Source of the DNA: CAWFPR01 sp963817635
GTDB lineage: Bacteria > Acidobacteriota > Vicinamibacteria > Vicinamibacterales > 2-12-FULL-66-21
Assembly: GCA_963817635.1 (NCBI GenBank)
Contig: CAWFPR010000028.1
Location: 62,001 to 126,000 of the forward strand
Length of the DNA: 64,000 nucleotides
Reading direction: 5' to 3'
Below the pieces are notes generated by a model. That model was not told the DNA's origin. It worked only from the letters and a program-made list of their open reading frames with translations, and did no database searches. Shown here piece after piece: positions 35,811 to 45,007 of the stretch; position 1 is the stretch's first letter, and each line of letters starts with the position of its first letter. A program made the position numbers and the translations under genes.

Positions 35811-38306
35811 ATGCGCACCCGACATACCGCTGCGGCTTCGGCCGCGGTATTACTCGCCATCTCCGGACTCCATGCCCAGTCAGCCGCCCCCGCACAGCCG
35901 TCGGGCTACCTGACGCCGCCGCAGGCCATCGTGGACATTCTCGACGCCGCGCCGCTGCCGACCGTCATCGTGAGCCCCGGCCACGACGTCATGGTGCTCA
36001 TCGCCCGGCAGGCCATGCCGTCGATTGCCGAGGTCTCGCAGCCGATGCTGCGGCTGGCCGGCATCCGGATCAACCCCCGCACGAACGGGCCGCATCGCCT
36101 CCAGGCCGGCACAGGCCTCGTCCTGAAGTACATCGATCAGGGTTCGGCCGTCCGAAACCTCCAGGCCACCGACAAGGCCGGCCGGAGCGCGGCCGTGCCG
36201 GTGCGCACGTCCATCGAGCGCGCCGACCGGCCGATCGCGCTTCCGGCTGGCGCGAAAGTCAGCTCGGTCAGCTTTTCACCGGACGGCAAGCGCCTCGCGT
36301 TCACCAACACCCGTGACACCGGCATCGATCTCTACATCGTGGACGTCGCCACGGCGCGCGCCCGGCCCGTGCCCGGCGCGTCGTTCAACGGACTGGCGGG
36401 GGGCTGCGACTGGCTCGACGACAGCAGCGCGCTCGTCTGTCCGTTCGTCGCCGCCGCGCGCGGTCCCGCCCCGGCGGAACCCAAAGTGCCGGCAGGACCG
36501 AATATCCAGGAGAACTACGGCAAGCCCGGCCCCGTGGCGACCTACGAAGACATGCTCACGAGCGCGCACGACGAGGATCTCTTCGCGTACTACATGACAA
36601 GCCAGCTGGCGGTCGTGAACGCTTCGACGCTCCAGCGCGCCCCGCTCGGCAAGCCGGCACTGATCGGCGGCTTCTCGGTCGCGCCGAACGGCCAGTTCGT
36701 GCTCGTGGAAAAGGTGAAGCGGCCGTTCTCGCACCTCGTGCCCTGGAGCGACTTCCCCGAGGACGTCGAAATCTGGAATCGCCGCGGCGAGAAGGTCCGC
36801 ACGGTCGCCGATGTGCCGATGGGCGACACCGTCCCGATCAACGGCGTGACGACCGGTCCGCGCGCGTACCGCTGGGTGCCGACCGATCCTGCCACGCTCG
36901 TGTGGGCGGAGGCCCTCGACAAGGGAGACCTCAGGAACGACGTGCCGTTCCGCGATCGCATCATGACCGTGAAGGCGCCGTTCTCGGCCGAACCGGCCGA
37001 GGCCGCCAGGACCCAGTATCGCTACGCAGGCGCGAGCTGGACGGATGGGGGCAGCATCATCCTCAGCGAGTCGGACCGAAAGACGCGGACGATTCGCACG
37101 TGGGTGATGAACGCGTCGTGGGGCGACGCCCGGAAGCTCTGGGATCGCAAGCAGCAGGACGCGTACGGCAACCCCGGTTCGCCGGTGATGCACCCGGGCA
37201 AAGGCACCGTGCTCCAGACCGGCGACACGATCTACCTCACCGGCAACGGCGCTTCGAGGGAAGGCGACCGCCCCTTCCTCGACCGGCTGAACCTCAAGAC
37301 GTTCGCCACTGAGCGGCTCTTCCGCAGCGACGACAAGAGCTACGAAACGGTCGTCGGCCTCCTGACCGACGATGCGAAACGGCTGATGACGCGATATGAG
37401 ACCCGGACCGAACCGCCGAACTACTACGTGCGGGATCTGACCGACGGCAGCCGCCAGGCGGTCACGGCCTTCAAGGATCCGCACCCGCAGATCACCGCCG
37501 CCGAGCGCATGTTCGTCACCTACAAGCGCAAGGACGGCGTGGACCTGAGCGGCACGATCTACCTGCCACCGGGCTACAAGCAGGGATCCGGGCCGCTGCC
37601 GATGTTCGTCTGGGCCTATCCGCGCGAGTTCGTCGATGCGGCGGCCGCCAGCCAGGTACAGGGTTCACCGAACCGCTTCACCACGGTCAGCGGCGCCTCG
37701 CACCTGCTGCTGCTCACCCAGGGCTACGCGGTGTTCGACGGGCCGACCATGCCGATCGTCGGACCGGGCGAGACCGCGAACGACACGTACGTGGAACAGC
37801 TCGTCGCCAGCGCGCAGGCCGCCGTCGACAAGGCCGTCGAACTCGGCATCGCGGACCCGAAGCGCGTCGGCATCGGCGGCCACAGCTACGGCGCGTTCAT
37901 GACCGCCAACCTGCTGGCGCATTCCGACATCTTCGCGGCCGGAATCGCCCGGAGCGGCGCCTACAACCGCACGCTCACCCCGTTCGGATTCCAGAGCGAG
38001 ACCCGCACGTTCTGGGAAATCCCGAACGTCTACGGCAACATGTCGCCGTTCTTCTTCGCCAACAAGATCAACGAACCCATCCTGCTGATCCACGGCGAAG
38101 CGGACGACAACTCGGGCACGTTCCCGATCCAGTCCGAGCGTCTCTACATGGCGCTCAAGGGACACGGCGCGACGGTGCGCTACGTCACCCTGCCGAACGA
38201 GGCGCATGGGTACGCGGCGCGCGAATCGAACTTCGACGTCATTACCGAAATGCTGAACTGGCTCGACAGGTTTGTGAAAAAAGCGCCGGGCACGACGACA
38301 CGGTGA
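35811..38306 (+). CDS. S9 family prolyl oligopeptidase-like peptidase (glutamyl endopeptidase type)
   Basis: 831 residues with a signal peptide (AAASAAVLLAISGLHAQ). Residues about 40-600 form an S9 beta-propeller. The C-terminal alpha/beta hydrolase carries the triad: Ser in GIGGHSYGAF (about residue 690), Asp in HGEADDNSGT and His in NEAHGYAAR. The 'GGHSYGAFM' and 'DDNSGTFP' wording matches the S9D (glutamyl endopeptidase) branch. It is a secreted endopeptidase, in line with the neighbouring M16 and metalloprotease genes. AGGAGG seven bases before ATG 35811 supports the start. Its stop codon is part of the first word of the following array. Confidence 0.9.
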   Translation: MRTRHTAAASAAVLLAISGLHAQSAAPAQPSGYLTPPQAIVDILDAAPLPTVIVSPGHDVMVLIARQAMPSIAEVSQPMLRLAGIRINPRTNGPHRLQAGTGLVLKYIDQGSAVRNLQATDKAGRSAAVPVRTSIERADRPIALPAGAKVSSVSFSPDGKRLAFTNTRDTGIDLYIVDVATARARPVPGASFNGLAGGCDWLDDSSALVCPFVAAARGPAPAEPKVPAGPNIQENYGKPGPVATYEDMLTSAHDEDLFAYYMTSQLAVVNASTLQRAPLGKPALIGGFSVAPNGQFVLVEKVKRPFSHLVPWSDFPEDVEIWNRRGEKVRTVADVPMGDTVPINGVTTGPRAYRWVPTDPATLVWAEALDKGDLRNDVPFRDRIMTVKAPFSAEPAEAARTQYRYAGASWTDGGSIILSESDRKTRTIRTWVMNASWGDARKLWDRKQQDAYGNPGSPVMHPGKGTVLQTGDTIYLTGNGASREGDRPFLDRLNLKTFATERLFRSDDKSYETVVGLLTDDAKRLMTRYETRTEPPNYYVRDLTDGSRQAVTAFKDPHPQITAAERMFVTYKRKDGVDLSGTIYLPPGYKQGSGPLPMFVWAYPREFVDAAAASQVQGSPNRFTTVSGASHLLLLTQGYAVFDGPTMPIVGPGETANDTYVEQLVASAQAAVDKAVELGIADPKRVGIGGHSYGAFMTANLLAHSDIFAAGIARSGAYNRTLTPFGFQSETRTFWEIPNVYGNMSPFFFANKINEPILLIHGEADDNSGTFPIQSERLYMALKGHGATVRYVTLPNEAHGYAARESNFDVITEMLNWLDRFVKKAPGTTTR

Positions 38307-38549
38307 TTGCAGACAGCGGATTGCAGATTGCAGATTGCCGATTGCAGATCGCAGATTGCCGATTGCCGATTGCAGATTGACGGATTGCTGAGTGCTGATT
38401 CGGAGATTGACGGATTGCCAACTGCCGGTCCCCAATCGCCGATCGACAATCCGTCAATCGGCAGTCTGCAATCGGCAATCCGTCAGTCGGCAATCTGCAA
38501 TCGGCAATCCGTCAGTCGGCAATCTGCAATCGGCAGTCTGCAATCTGCG
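38304..38549. repeat. mirrored word array (gattgcag / ctgcaatc)
   Basis: The left arm (38304-38427) has repeats of 'gattgcagattgccgattg' and 'gattgacggattgc'. The right arm (38431-38549) has 'caatccgtcaatcggc', 'agtctgcaatcggc' and similar reverse complements. The peptidase stop codon TGA is itself the start of the first word TGATTGC. This is the same family and the same orientation relative to the upstream gene as the array at 20.4-20.6 kb. The rest of the gap to 38674 shows no gene. Confidence 0.93.
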
Positions 38550-38674
38550 AGCGCGCGCAGCTGTCATCGCGCTCGACACCGGCATCGGGCCGGCCTCTCG
38601 CCAAGCGTCGCACAAACCATCTACAATTCCCGAAGTACCACCTGTCACTCCGACGCCTGATTGCGACACATGCC

Positions 38675-41194
38675 ATGAAACACATCCTCTGCGCCATTGC
38701 CGTCCTGTCCTGCATCACCGGCGTCTCCAGTGCGCAGGACAAGGACACGCTCACTCCCGAGAAGCTCCCGACGATTGCCGAGAAGACGAAAGGCATGCAG
38801 AAGCTGGATGGGTACATCCCGCTCTACTGGCAGTCGGCGACCGGCAAGCTGTTCATGGAAATCGGCCGGTTCAACCAGGAGATGCTCTACCAGATTTCGC
38901 TGCCGGCCGGGCTCGGCTCGAATTCGGTCGGGCTCGATCGCGGCCAGCTGGGCGACTCGCAGATCGCCTATTTCGACCGGATTGGACAGAAGGTGCTGCT
39001 GATCGCTCCCAACTATCGCTACCGTGCCCTCACGACGGATGCCGCGGAGAAGCGGGCAGTGGCGGACTCGTTCGCGCGGTCGGTGCTCTGGGGCTTCAAA
39101 GCGGATGCGGAGGAAGACGGACGCGTCCTCGTCGATGCGACGCCGTTCTTCACGCGCGACGCGCACGGCGTGGCCGATCGGCTGCGCGTCGCGAAGCAGG
39201 GCAAATACAAGCTGGACGAGAGCCGCAGCGCGCTCTATCTCGATCGCACGAAGGGATTCCCGAAGAACACGGAAATCGAGGCGATGCTGACCTTCACGAC
39301 CGACGAGGACCCGGGACCGCTCGTCCGCCAGACGACGCCGAGCCCGGCGTCCGTGACGCTGCGGGAGCATCACTCGTTCGTCGAACTGCCGGATGCGAAC
39401 TATCAGCCGCGGCGCCTCGATCCGCGCGCGCCGTCGTTCGGCATCGAGTTCTACGACTACGCGTCGCCGCTCGATCAGCCGATCGAAAAGCGGTGGATCG
39501 CGCGCCATCGCCTCCAGAAGAAGGATCCGAATGCGGCGGTCTCGGACCCGGTCAAGCCGATCGTCTACTACGTCGACAACGGCGCGCCGGAACAGGTCAG
39601 GAACGCCCTGATCGAAGGGGCGTCGTGGTGGAAACAGGCGTTCGAGGCGGCCGGCTTCACAAACGCCTTCGACGTGCGGGTGCTGCCCGCCGACGCCGAT
39701 CCCATGGACGTCCGCTACAACCTGATCAGCTGGGTCCATCGCTCGACGCGCGGCTGGTCGTACGGCGGGAGCATCACCGACCCGCGCACCGGCGAGATCA
39801 TCAAGGGCAACGTCACGCTCGGCTCGCTGCGCGTGCGCCAGGACATCATGATTGGCGAAGGGCTGACGCCGGCGTTCGGCGAGGGGGCCGACGGCGGGTG
39901 CCTGCTCGGCCTGATGGCCGAAGACGACTACATCGCGCAGCTCGATCCCTCGACGGACGTGACCGCGATGGCGCTCGCGCGAATCCGGCAGCTCGCGGCG
40001 CACGAAGTCGGCCACACGCTCGGCTTCGCGCACAACTTCGCCGCGAGCACGTACGGGCGCGGGTCGGTCATGGACTATCCGGCGCCGTGGATCGAGATCA
40101 AGGACGGCAGGCTGGATCTGTCCAACGCGTATGCGACCGGGATCGGCGTCTTCGACAAGTTCGCCGCGCGCTACGCCTACAGCCAGTTTCCCGCGGGCGT
40201 GAACGAGGGTCAGGCCCTCGAGAAGATCCTCGAGGACGGCGTGGCGGACGGGATGTTGTACATCACCGACTCCGACGCGCGCCCGGCGAACGCGGCGCAT
40301 CCGCTCGCGAGCCTCTGGGACAGCGGCGGCGACCCGATCGCCACCCTGCAGCACGAGATGGACGTCCGGCGTATCGGCCTCGAGCACTTCGGCCTCCAGA
40401 ACATCCCCGTCGGCACGCCGCTCTCCGAGCTGGAACGCCAGCTGCTGCCGCTGTACCTGCACCACCGGTATCAGCTGCAGTCGGCCGTCAAGTCGCTCGG
40501 CGGCGTGTACTTCACCTACGCGGTGCGGACGGCCGTGGGGCCCAACCCGCCGACCGTCGCGCAGGTCGTGCCGCCGGAGCACCAGCGGGCGGCGCTCCAG
40601 GCCGTGCTCTCGACGATCGCGATCGACAACCTGCGCATCCCCGCCAGGATCCTCGACCTGGTCCCGCCGACGGCGTTCGGGTACGGTGGCGGCACCGCGG
40701 AGCCGTTCGCACGACGCACGGAGCCGACCTTCGACCCGATCGGCGCCGCCACGATCGCGGCCGACCTCGCGATGTCGGCGCTCCTCCAGCCGCAGCGCGC
40801 GGCGCGGCTCGTCGACCAGCACGGGCGCAACGCTGCCAGCCCCGGGTTCGACGAGGTCGTGGCGGCCCTCGTCCGCGCGACCTGGAACGGTCCACGGCCG
40901 CCGGACGGCTACGGTCGGACGATTCAGCAGGCGCTCCAGAACCTGGCGGTTGCCCGACTGATCGACCTGGCGGCCGACCCCGACGCCGCGCCGGAGGTCC
41001 GGGCCGAAGCGACGTTCGGCCTGCGCCGCATCAGGTTCATCGCCAACACGAGCGCGACCGCGCACGCGCTCAACGCACGCGACGAGATCGAACGGTTCCT
41101 GAACAGGCCCGACAGCGCCGGCAAGCGCACCGACCCGCTCCCCACGCCCGCCGGCGAGCCGATTGGCGGACGCATCCGCGGCGGGGGGGAGTGA
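38675..41194 (+). CDS. zinc-dependent metalloprotease, secreted (DUF5117/DUF4953-like)
   Basis: 839 residues. Signal peptide (ILCAIAVLSCITGVSSAQ), then a long N-terminal domain (to about residue 300) of the DUF5117 type. The metzincin motif HEVGHTLGFAHN (HExxHxxGxxH) is near residue 446. A Met-turn candidate follows (GSVMDYPAP). A C-terminal region of about 350 residues ends in GGRIRGGGE. It is probably an exported endopeptidase. The stop at 41192-41194 is followed at once by short A/G-rich words and a 21-base tandem repeat. Confidence 0.88.
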   Translation: MKHILCAIAVLSCITGVSSAQDKDTLTPEKLPTIAEKTKGMQKLDGYIPLYWQSATGKLFMEIGRFNQEMLYQISLPAGLGSNSVGLDRGQLGDSQIAYFDRIGQKVLLIAPNYRYRALTTDAAEKRAVADSFARSVLWGFKADAEEDGRVLVDATPFFTRDAHGVADRLRVAKQGKYKLDESRSALYLDRTKGFPKNTEIEAMLTFTTDEDPGPLVRQTTPSPASVTLREHHSFVELPDANYQPRRLDPRAPSFGIEFYDYASPLDQPIEKRWIARHRLQKKDPNAAVSDPVKPIVYYVDNGAPEQVRNALIEGASWWKQAFEAAGFTNAFDVRVLPADADPMDVRYNLISWVHRSTRGWSYGGSITDPRTGEIIKGNVTLGSLRVRQDIMIGEGLTPAFGEGADGGCLLGLMAEDDYIAQLDPSTDVTAMALARIRQLAAHEVGHTLGFAHNFAASTYGRGSVMDYPAPWIEIKDGRLDLSNAYATGIGVFDKFAARYAYSQFPAGVNEGQALEKILEDGVADGMLYITDSDARPANAAHPLASLWDSGGDPIATLQHEMDVRRIGLEHFGLQNIPVGTPLSELERQLLPLYLHHRYQLQSAVKSLGGVYFTYAVRTAVGPNPPTVAQVVPPEHQRAALQAVLSTIAIDNLRIPARILDLVPPTAFGYGGGTAEPFARRTEPTFDPIGAATIAADLAMSALLQPQRAARLVDQHGRNAASPGFDEVVAALVRATWNGPRPPDGYGRTIQQALQNLAVARLIDLAADPDAAPEVRAEATFGLRRIRFIANTSATAHALNARDEIERFLNRPDSAGKRTDPLPTPAGEPIGGRIRGGGE

Positions 41195-41340
41195 AAATGG
41201 TAAAGTGAAAATGGGAAATGGAAAATGGGAAATCGTGAATAGCATGACGGACAGCGGAGAGCGGACCGCGGGGAGCGGAGAGCGGACCGCGGGGAGCGGA
41301 GAGCGGACCGCGGGGAGCGGAGAGCGGACCGCGGCGGAGA
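41195..41340. repeat. 'aaatggg' words and 21-bp tandem repeat
   Basis: 41195-41240 is a run of variants of gaaaatggg/gtgaaaatgg. From 41253 to 41335 a 21-base unit (agcggagagcggaccgcgggg) occurs about four times. In one frame the unit reads GSGERTA repeatedly and joins the threonine dehydratase frame, so longer predicted starts for that gene include repeat sequence. The 59.8-59.88 kb array contains the reverse complement of the same words. Confidence 0.9.
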
Positions 41341-41345
41341 CAAAT

Positions 41346-42296
41346 ATGGTGACGCTGGACGATATCCGCGCGGCGCGCGAGCGGGTCAAACCGATCGCGC
41401 GGGTGACGCCTCTGATCGATGTCTCGGCCGCGGCTGGACGGCCGCTGATGCTCAAGTGCGAAAGCCTCCAACCAGGCGGGGCATTCAAGATTCGCGGTGC
41501 CTACAACATGGTCGCCCGGTTGTCAGACGAGCAGCGGCGCCGCGGCGTCATCACGTTCTCGTCGGGCAACCATGGGCAGGCGATGGCGCTCGCGGCCCGC
41601 GAACTCGGCGCGCACGCCGTTGTCGTCATGCCGACCACCGCTCCGGCCATCAAGGTGGACGGCACACGCAGGTTCGGCGCGGAGGTGATTTTTGCCGGCA
41701 CGACGTCGGTGGACCGGCGGGTGCGCGCCGAAGAAGAGGCCGCCTCGCGCGGCCTGACAATGGTGCCGCCGTTCGACCACGAGTGGATCATCGCCGGGCA
41801 GGCGACCGCGGGCCTGGAGATACTCGAGCAGCAACCGGACGTCGAGGCGGTCCTGGTGCCCATCGGCGGGGGCGGCCTGGCGGCTGGAGTCGCGACGGCG
41901 ATAAAACTGACCCGCCCCGACGTCAAGGTCATCGGCGTCGAGCCGACGGGCGCCGCGGCCATGAAGGCCTCGCTCGACGCGGGCCACCCGGTGACCCTGC
42001 CGAAAACCGAGAGCATCGCCGACGGGCTGATGCCGGTCCGTCCCGGCGATCTGACGTTTGCCCATGTGCGGAAGTACGCGGACGGCGTCGTGACGGTGGA
42101 CGACGCCCAGATCATCGATGCCGTCCTGTGGCTGTTCTCGAACGCGAAAATCGTGGCCGAGCCGTCCGGCGCGGCGTCCGTGGCAGCCGCGCTCGCCGGC
42201 CTGGCGAACGTGAACGGCCCGGTCGTCGCGATCATCAGCGGCGGCAACATCGGCCTGGACCGGCTCGAAGAACTGCGCGCGATGCGCGACAGGTAA
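41346..42296 (+). CDS. threonine dehydratase-like PLP enzyme
   Basis: 316 residues of PLP fold-type II. The Schiff-base Lys is in GAFKIRGAYN (about residue 45). The SSGNHGQ loop binds the substrate carboxylate, and GGGGLAAG binds the cofactor phosphate. There is no C-terminal ACT domain, so it is catabolic (TdcB-like) or a serine/threonine racemase relative rather than feedback-regulated IlvA. I chose ATG 41346 (VTLDDIRAARERV) over frames that include the GSGERTA repeat. It sits seven bases before an aminotransferase gene, forming an amino-acid catabolic pair. Confidence 0.85.
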   Translation: MVTLDDIRAARERVKPIARVTPLIDVSAAAGRPLMLKCESLQPGGAFKIRGAYNMVARLSDEQRRRGVITFSSGNHGQAMALAARELGAHAVVVMPTTAPAIKVDGTRRFGAEVIFAGTTSVDRRVRAEEEAASRGLTMVPPFDHEWIIAGQATAGLEILEQQPDVEAVLVPIGGGGLAAGVATAIKLTRPDVKVIGVEPTGAAAMKASLDAGHPVTLPKTESIADGLMPVRPGDLTFAHVRKYADGVVTVDDAQIIDAVLWLFSNAKIVAEPSGAASVAAALAGLANVNGPVVAIISGGNIGLDRLEELRAMRDR

Positions 42297-42303
42297 TTGA
42301 AAA

Positions 42304-43446
42304 ATGGCCATTGAACTGTTCGAGATGGAGCGGATGCAGTCGACGTGGGAGAACCTCGTCGACTACGACATGAGCGAGAGCGGCGTCCGGCCGCTGACGC
42401 TGCGCGAACTCGTCGCCATGGGCTTCGACCTCGACGAGTTCCTCGACACCCCCCTCGGCTACAGCCAGTCCAACGGCACCGTCGAACTGCGCGAGCGGAT
42501 CGCCGCGCTCTATCCCGGCGCGACCGCCGATCACGTCGAAGTGACCAACGGCACATCGGAGGCGAACTACCTGATCGCGCTCAGCCGGCTCCGGCCGGGC
42601 GACGGCTTCGCCATGGAGGCGCCCAACTACATGCAGATGCCGGGCGTCGCCCGCAGCGTGGGCGCCACCGTACGCACCTTCCGGCTGCGGCAGGACAACG
42701 GATGGCAGCCCGACTGGCGCGAGTTCGACGCCGCCGTCACGACAGACACGCGGCTGCTCTACCTGTCGAACCCGAACAACCCGACCGGGTCGGTCCTTTC
42801 GGACGACGCGATGCGGCGGATCGTGGCGCGCTGTGAAGAGACGGGCACCTGGCTGCTCTCGGACGAGGTCTATCTCGGCGCCGAAATTACGCGACCGCGC
42901 ACGACGAGCTTCTGGGGCATGAGCGATCGCGTGATCGTCGCGAGCGGGTTGTCGAAGGCCTACGGCATCCCGGGCGTCCGCATCGGGTGGATGGTCGGAC
43001 CGGAAACCATCGTCGCGGATGCGTGGACGCAGCACGACTACCTGACGATCGGCCCGAACAAGATGTCGGATCGCATCGCGCGCGTGGCGGTCGAGCGGGC
43101 AAACCGGGAACGCTGCTACGCGCGCACGCGCGAGATCCTCACTCACAACCTGCCGATCGCGCGCGAGTGGATCGCGAGCTTCGGCGGGCGCGTCACGTGG
43201 CGAGAGCCGGAAGCCGGCGCGATCGCCCTCATCAAGTACGACTCCTCCACCCCGAGCCTAGACATCGCCGAGCGCGTCCGGGTGAAGCAGAGCACCCTCA
43301 TCGTGCCTGGCTCGCACGTCGGCCTCGAGGGCTACCTGCGCATCTGGCTGGGCGGCACGGAGGCGTTCCTCCGCGAGGGTTTGCGGCGCATCGGCACGGA
43401 GCTCGCGCCGGTCGTCAGCGCGCAGGCCGAGACGCCGGGGCGCTGA
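42304..43446 (+). CDS. PLP-dependent aminotransferase, class I/II
   Basis: 380 residues. LSNPNNPTGSVLS, WLLSDEVYLGAE (cofactor Asp) and ASGLSKAYGIPGVRIGW (Schiff-base Lys) are intact, and the C-terminal EGYLRIWLGG carries the carboxylate-binding Arg. The substrate is not evident. The gene starts seven bases after the threonine dehydratase-like gene, so both probably act on peptide-derived amino acids supplied by the peptidases upstream. Confidence 0.87.
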   Translation: MAIELFEMERMQSTWENLVDYDMSESGVRPLTLRELVAMGFDLDEFLDTPLGYSQSNGTVELRERIAALYPGATADHVEVTNGTSEANYLIALSRLRPGDGFAMEAPNYMQMPGVARSVGATVRTFRLRQDNGWQPDWREFDAAVTTDTRLLYLSNPNNPTGSVLSDDAMRRIVARCEETGTWLLSDEVYLGAEITRPRTTSFWGMSDRVIVASGLSKAYGIPGVRIGWMVGPETIVADAWTQHDYLTIGPNKMSDRIARVAVERANRERCYARTREILTHNLPIAREWIASFGGRVTWREPEAGAIALIKYDSSTPSLDIAERVRVKQSTLIVPGSHVGLEGYLRIWLGGTEAFLREGLRRIGTELAPVVSAQAETPGR

Positions 43447-43539
43447 CGGGAGGCCGGCGCCCGTTCTGCGGCCGACGGCCCGCCGGGTGTTAACCCCCGG
43501 CAGGCTCGTGCGTAATAGCTGGGTGAGGAGCCGATATCG

Positions 43540-44445
43540 ATGTCCCACACAGCCCGTCGTTCTGGCGTTTGTTCAGCAATCCTGGTCGCGACCCTGGCAT
43601 TCGCGGTCCCGGGCGAGGCCGCGCAGCGGCCAGCCAGCCCTTCATCCGGGCGCGAAGCCACGGCCGAGCAGGGGCAGCCGGCACCGGCTCCTGTCTATCT
43701 CGACAACGTGAACGCCGAGCAGACCCGGCGCGACTTCACCGACGTGCTCGAGAAGTATCCCCCGTCGCTCGGGCGGGTGCTCAAGCTCGACCCGTCGCTC
43801 ATGACGAACCCGGCCTACCTGGCACCCTACCCGGGCCTGGCCGCGTTCCTCGGCCAGCACCCCGAAGTCGCCCACAATCCCGGTTTCTTCCTGGAGCGCA
43901 TCCCGGCCGGCGGCGGCTACGACAACGACCCGCGCAGCCAGGGGCGGCAGGATTTCATGAACCTGGTGGATAATTTCATCGCCTTTCTCGTATTCCTCGT
44001 CGTGACGAGCGTGGTGATCTGGCTGATCCGCCTGTTCGTGGAGAATCGCCGGTGGAACCGCCTGCAGAAGATCCAGACCGACGTGCACACGAAGCTCCTC
44101 GACCGTTTCTCGTCGAACGAGGACCTGCTCGCCTATATCCAGACCACCGCGGGCCGGCGCTTCCTGGAATCGGCGCCGATTCCGCTCCACGACGAGACCC
44201 GTCCGCTCGGCGCGCCGTTCGCGCGTATCCTGTGGTCGGTGCAGGCCGGCATCGTGCTCGCCATCGGCGGCGTGGGCGTCCTGTTCGTCAGCTCGCAATT
44301 CGTCGACGAGCCGGCGCAGTTCTTCTTCGTCGTCGGCGTCGTGACGCTCGCGCTCGGCGCCGGATTCATCGTCTCGGCGGTGGCGGCCTACGTGCTGTCG
44401 CAACGGCTGGGACTTCTGGAGAAACCCGCAGCGGATCATGCGTGA
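43540..44445 (+). CDS. membrane protein of unknown function in an ECF sigma operon
   Basis: 301 residues. Signal peptide (AILVATLAFAVPGEAAQ), a periplasmic segment (DFTDVLEKYPPSLGRVL, PGLAAFLGQHPEVAHNPGFF), a first membrane helix near residue 148-170, a cytoplasmic segment (FVENRRWNRLQKIQ) and two more helices at the C-terminus. I do not recognise a named family with certainty. GAGGAG before ATG 43540 supports the start. It overlaps the ECF sigma gene by eight bases and is probably the sensor or target of that module. Confidence 0.7.
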   Translation: MSHTARRSGVCSAILVATLAFAVPGEAAQRPASPSSGREATAEQGQPAPAPVYLDNVNAEQTRRDFTDVLEKYPPSLGRVLKLDPSLMTNPAYLAPYPGLAAFLGQHPEVAHNPGFFLERIPAGGGYDNDPRSQGRQDFMNLVDNFIAFLVFLVVTSVVIWLIRLFVENRRWNRLQKIQTDVHTKLLDRFSSNEDLLAYIQTTAGRRFLESAPIPLHDETRPLGAPFARILWSVQAGIVLAIGGVGVLFVSSQFVDEPAQFFFVVGVVTLALGAGFIVSAVAAYVLSQRLGLLEKPAADHA

Positions 44446-45007
44446 AATGACGCTCACCGACGTCGAACGTCTCCAGTCACAGGCCGTAGACGCGGACGTG
44501 GCGTTCGAGATGGATGAAGAGGCGTTCCGTGCGTTCTACGACCGCACGGCGCGCCTCTTGTGGGCGTACCTCTCCCGCGTGACAGGGAACCCCGGCGCGG
44601 CCGACGATCTGCTGCAGGAATCGTACTATCGCTTTCTGCGCGCTCGCGTCCCGCACGAATCGGATGCCCACCGCCGGCACTACCTGTTCCGCATCGCCAC
44701 GAACCTCGTGCACGACCGCCGCCGGCGTCACGTCGCCGCCCCCGAGTACGCCCTCGAACGCGACCCCTCGGAACTGCCGGCACCGGGAGACGCCGCGGCC
44801 GCGGCGGAGCAGCGGACCGACCTGCACCGCGCGATGGCGCGGCTCAAGCCCAGGGAGCGTGAGCTGCTGTGGCTGGCCTACGTCCAGGGATCGAGCCATC
44901 GCGAAATCGGCGACGCGCTGGGTTTGAAGACCGGGAGCATCAAGCTGCTGCTGTTCCGGGCGCGCCGGAGGCTGGCGACGCTGCTGCGGACCGGAGGCGC
45001 GTCGTGA
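44438..45007 (+). CDS. ECF-type RNA polymerase sigma factor
   Basis: 189 residues. Region 2 is AFRAFYDRTARLLWAYLSRV, then AADDLLQESYYRFL. Region 4 is RLKPRERELLWLAYVQGSSH, then EIGDALGLKTGSIKLLLFRARRRL. It probably controls the membrane protein upstream and its own operon. Its stop overlaps the anti-sigma factor GTG by three bases (GTGA), the standard coupling of an ECF/anti-sigma pair. Confidence 0.9.
   Translation: MREMTLTDVERLQSQAVDADVAFEMDEEAFRAFYDRTARLLWAYLSRVTGNPGAADDLLQESYYRFLRARVPHESDAHRRHYLFRIATNLVHDRRRRHVAAPEYALERDPSELPAPGDAAAAAEQRTDLHRAMARLKPRERELLWLAYVQGSSHREIGDALGLKTGSIKLLLFRARRRLATLLRTGGAS

Noticed and set aside
38645..41488. 947-codon open frame on the minus strand
   Set aside because: It lies antisense to the metalloprotease with clear motifs; its Arg/Val/Asp-rich product shows no domain. 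High GC makes such antisense frames common here.
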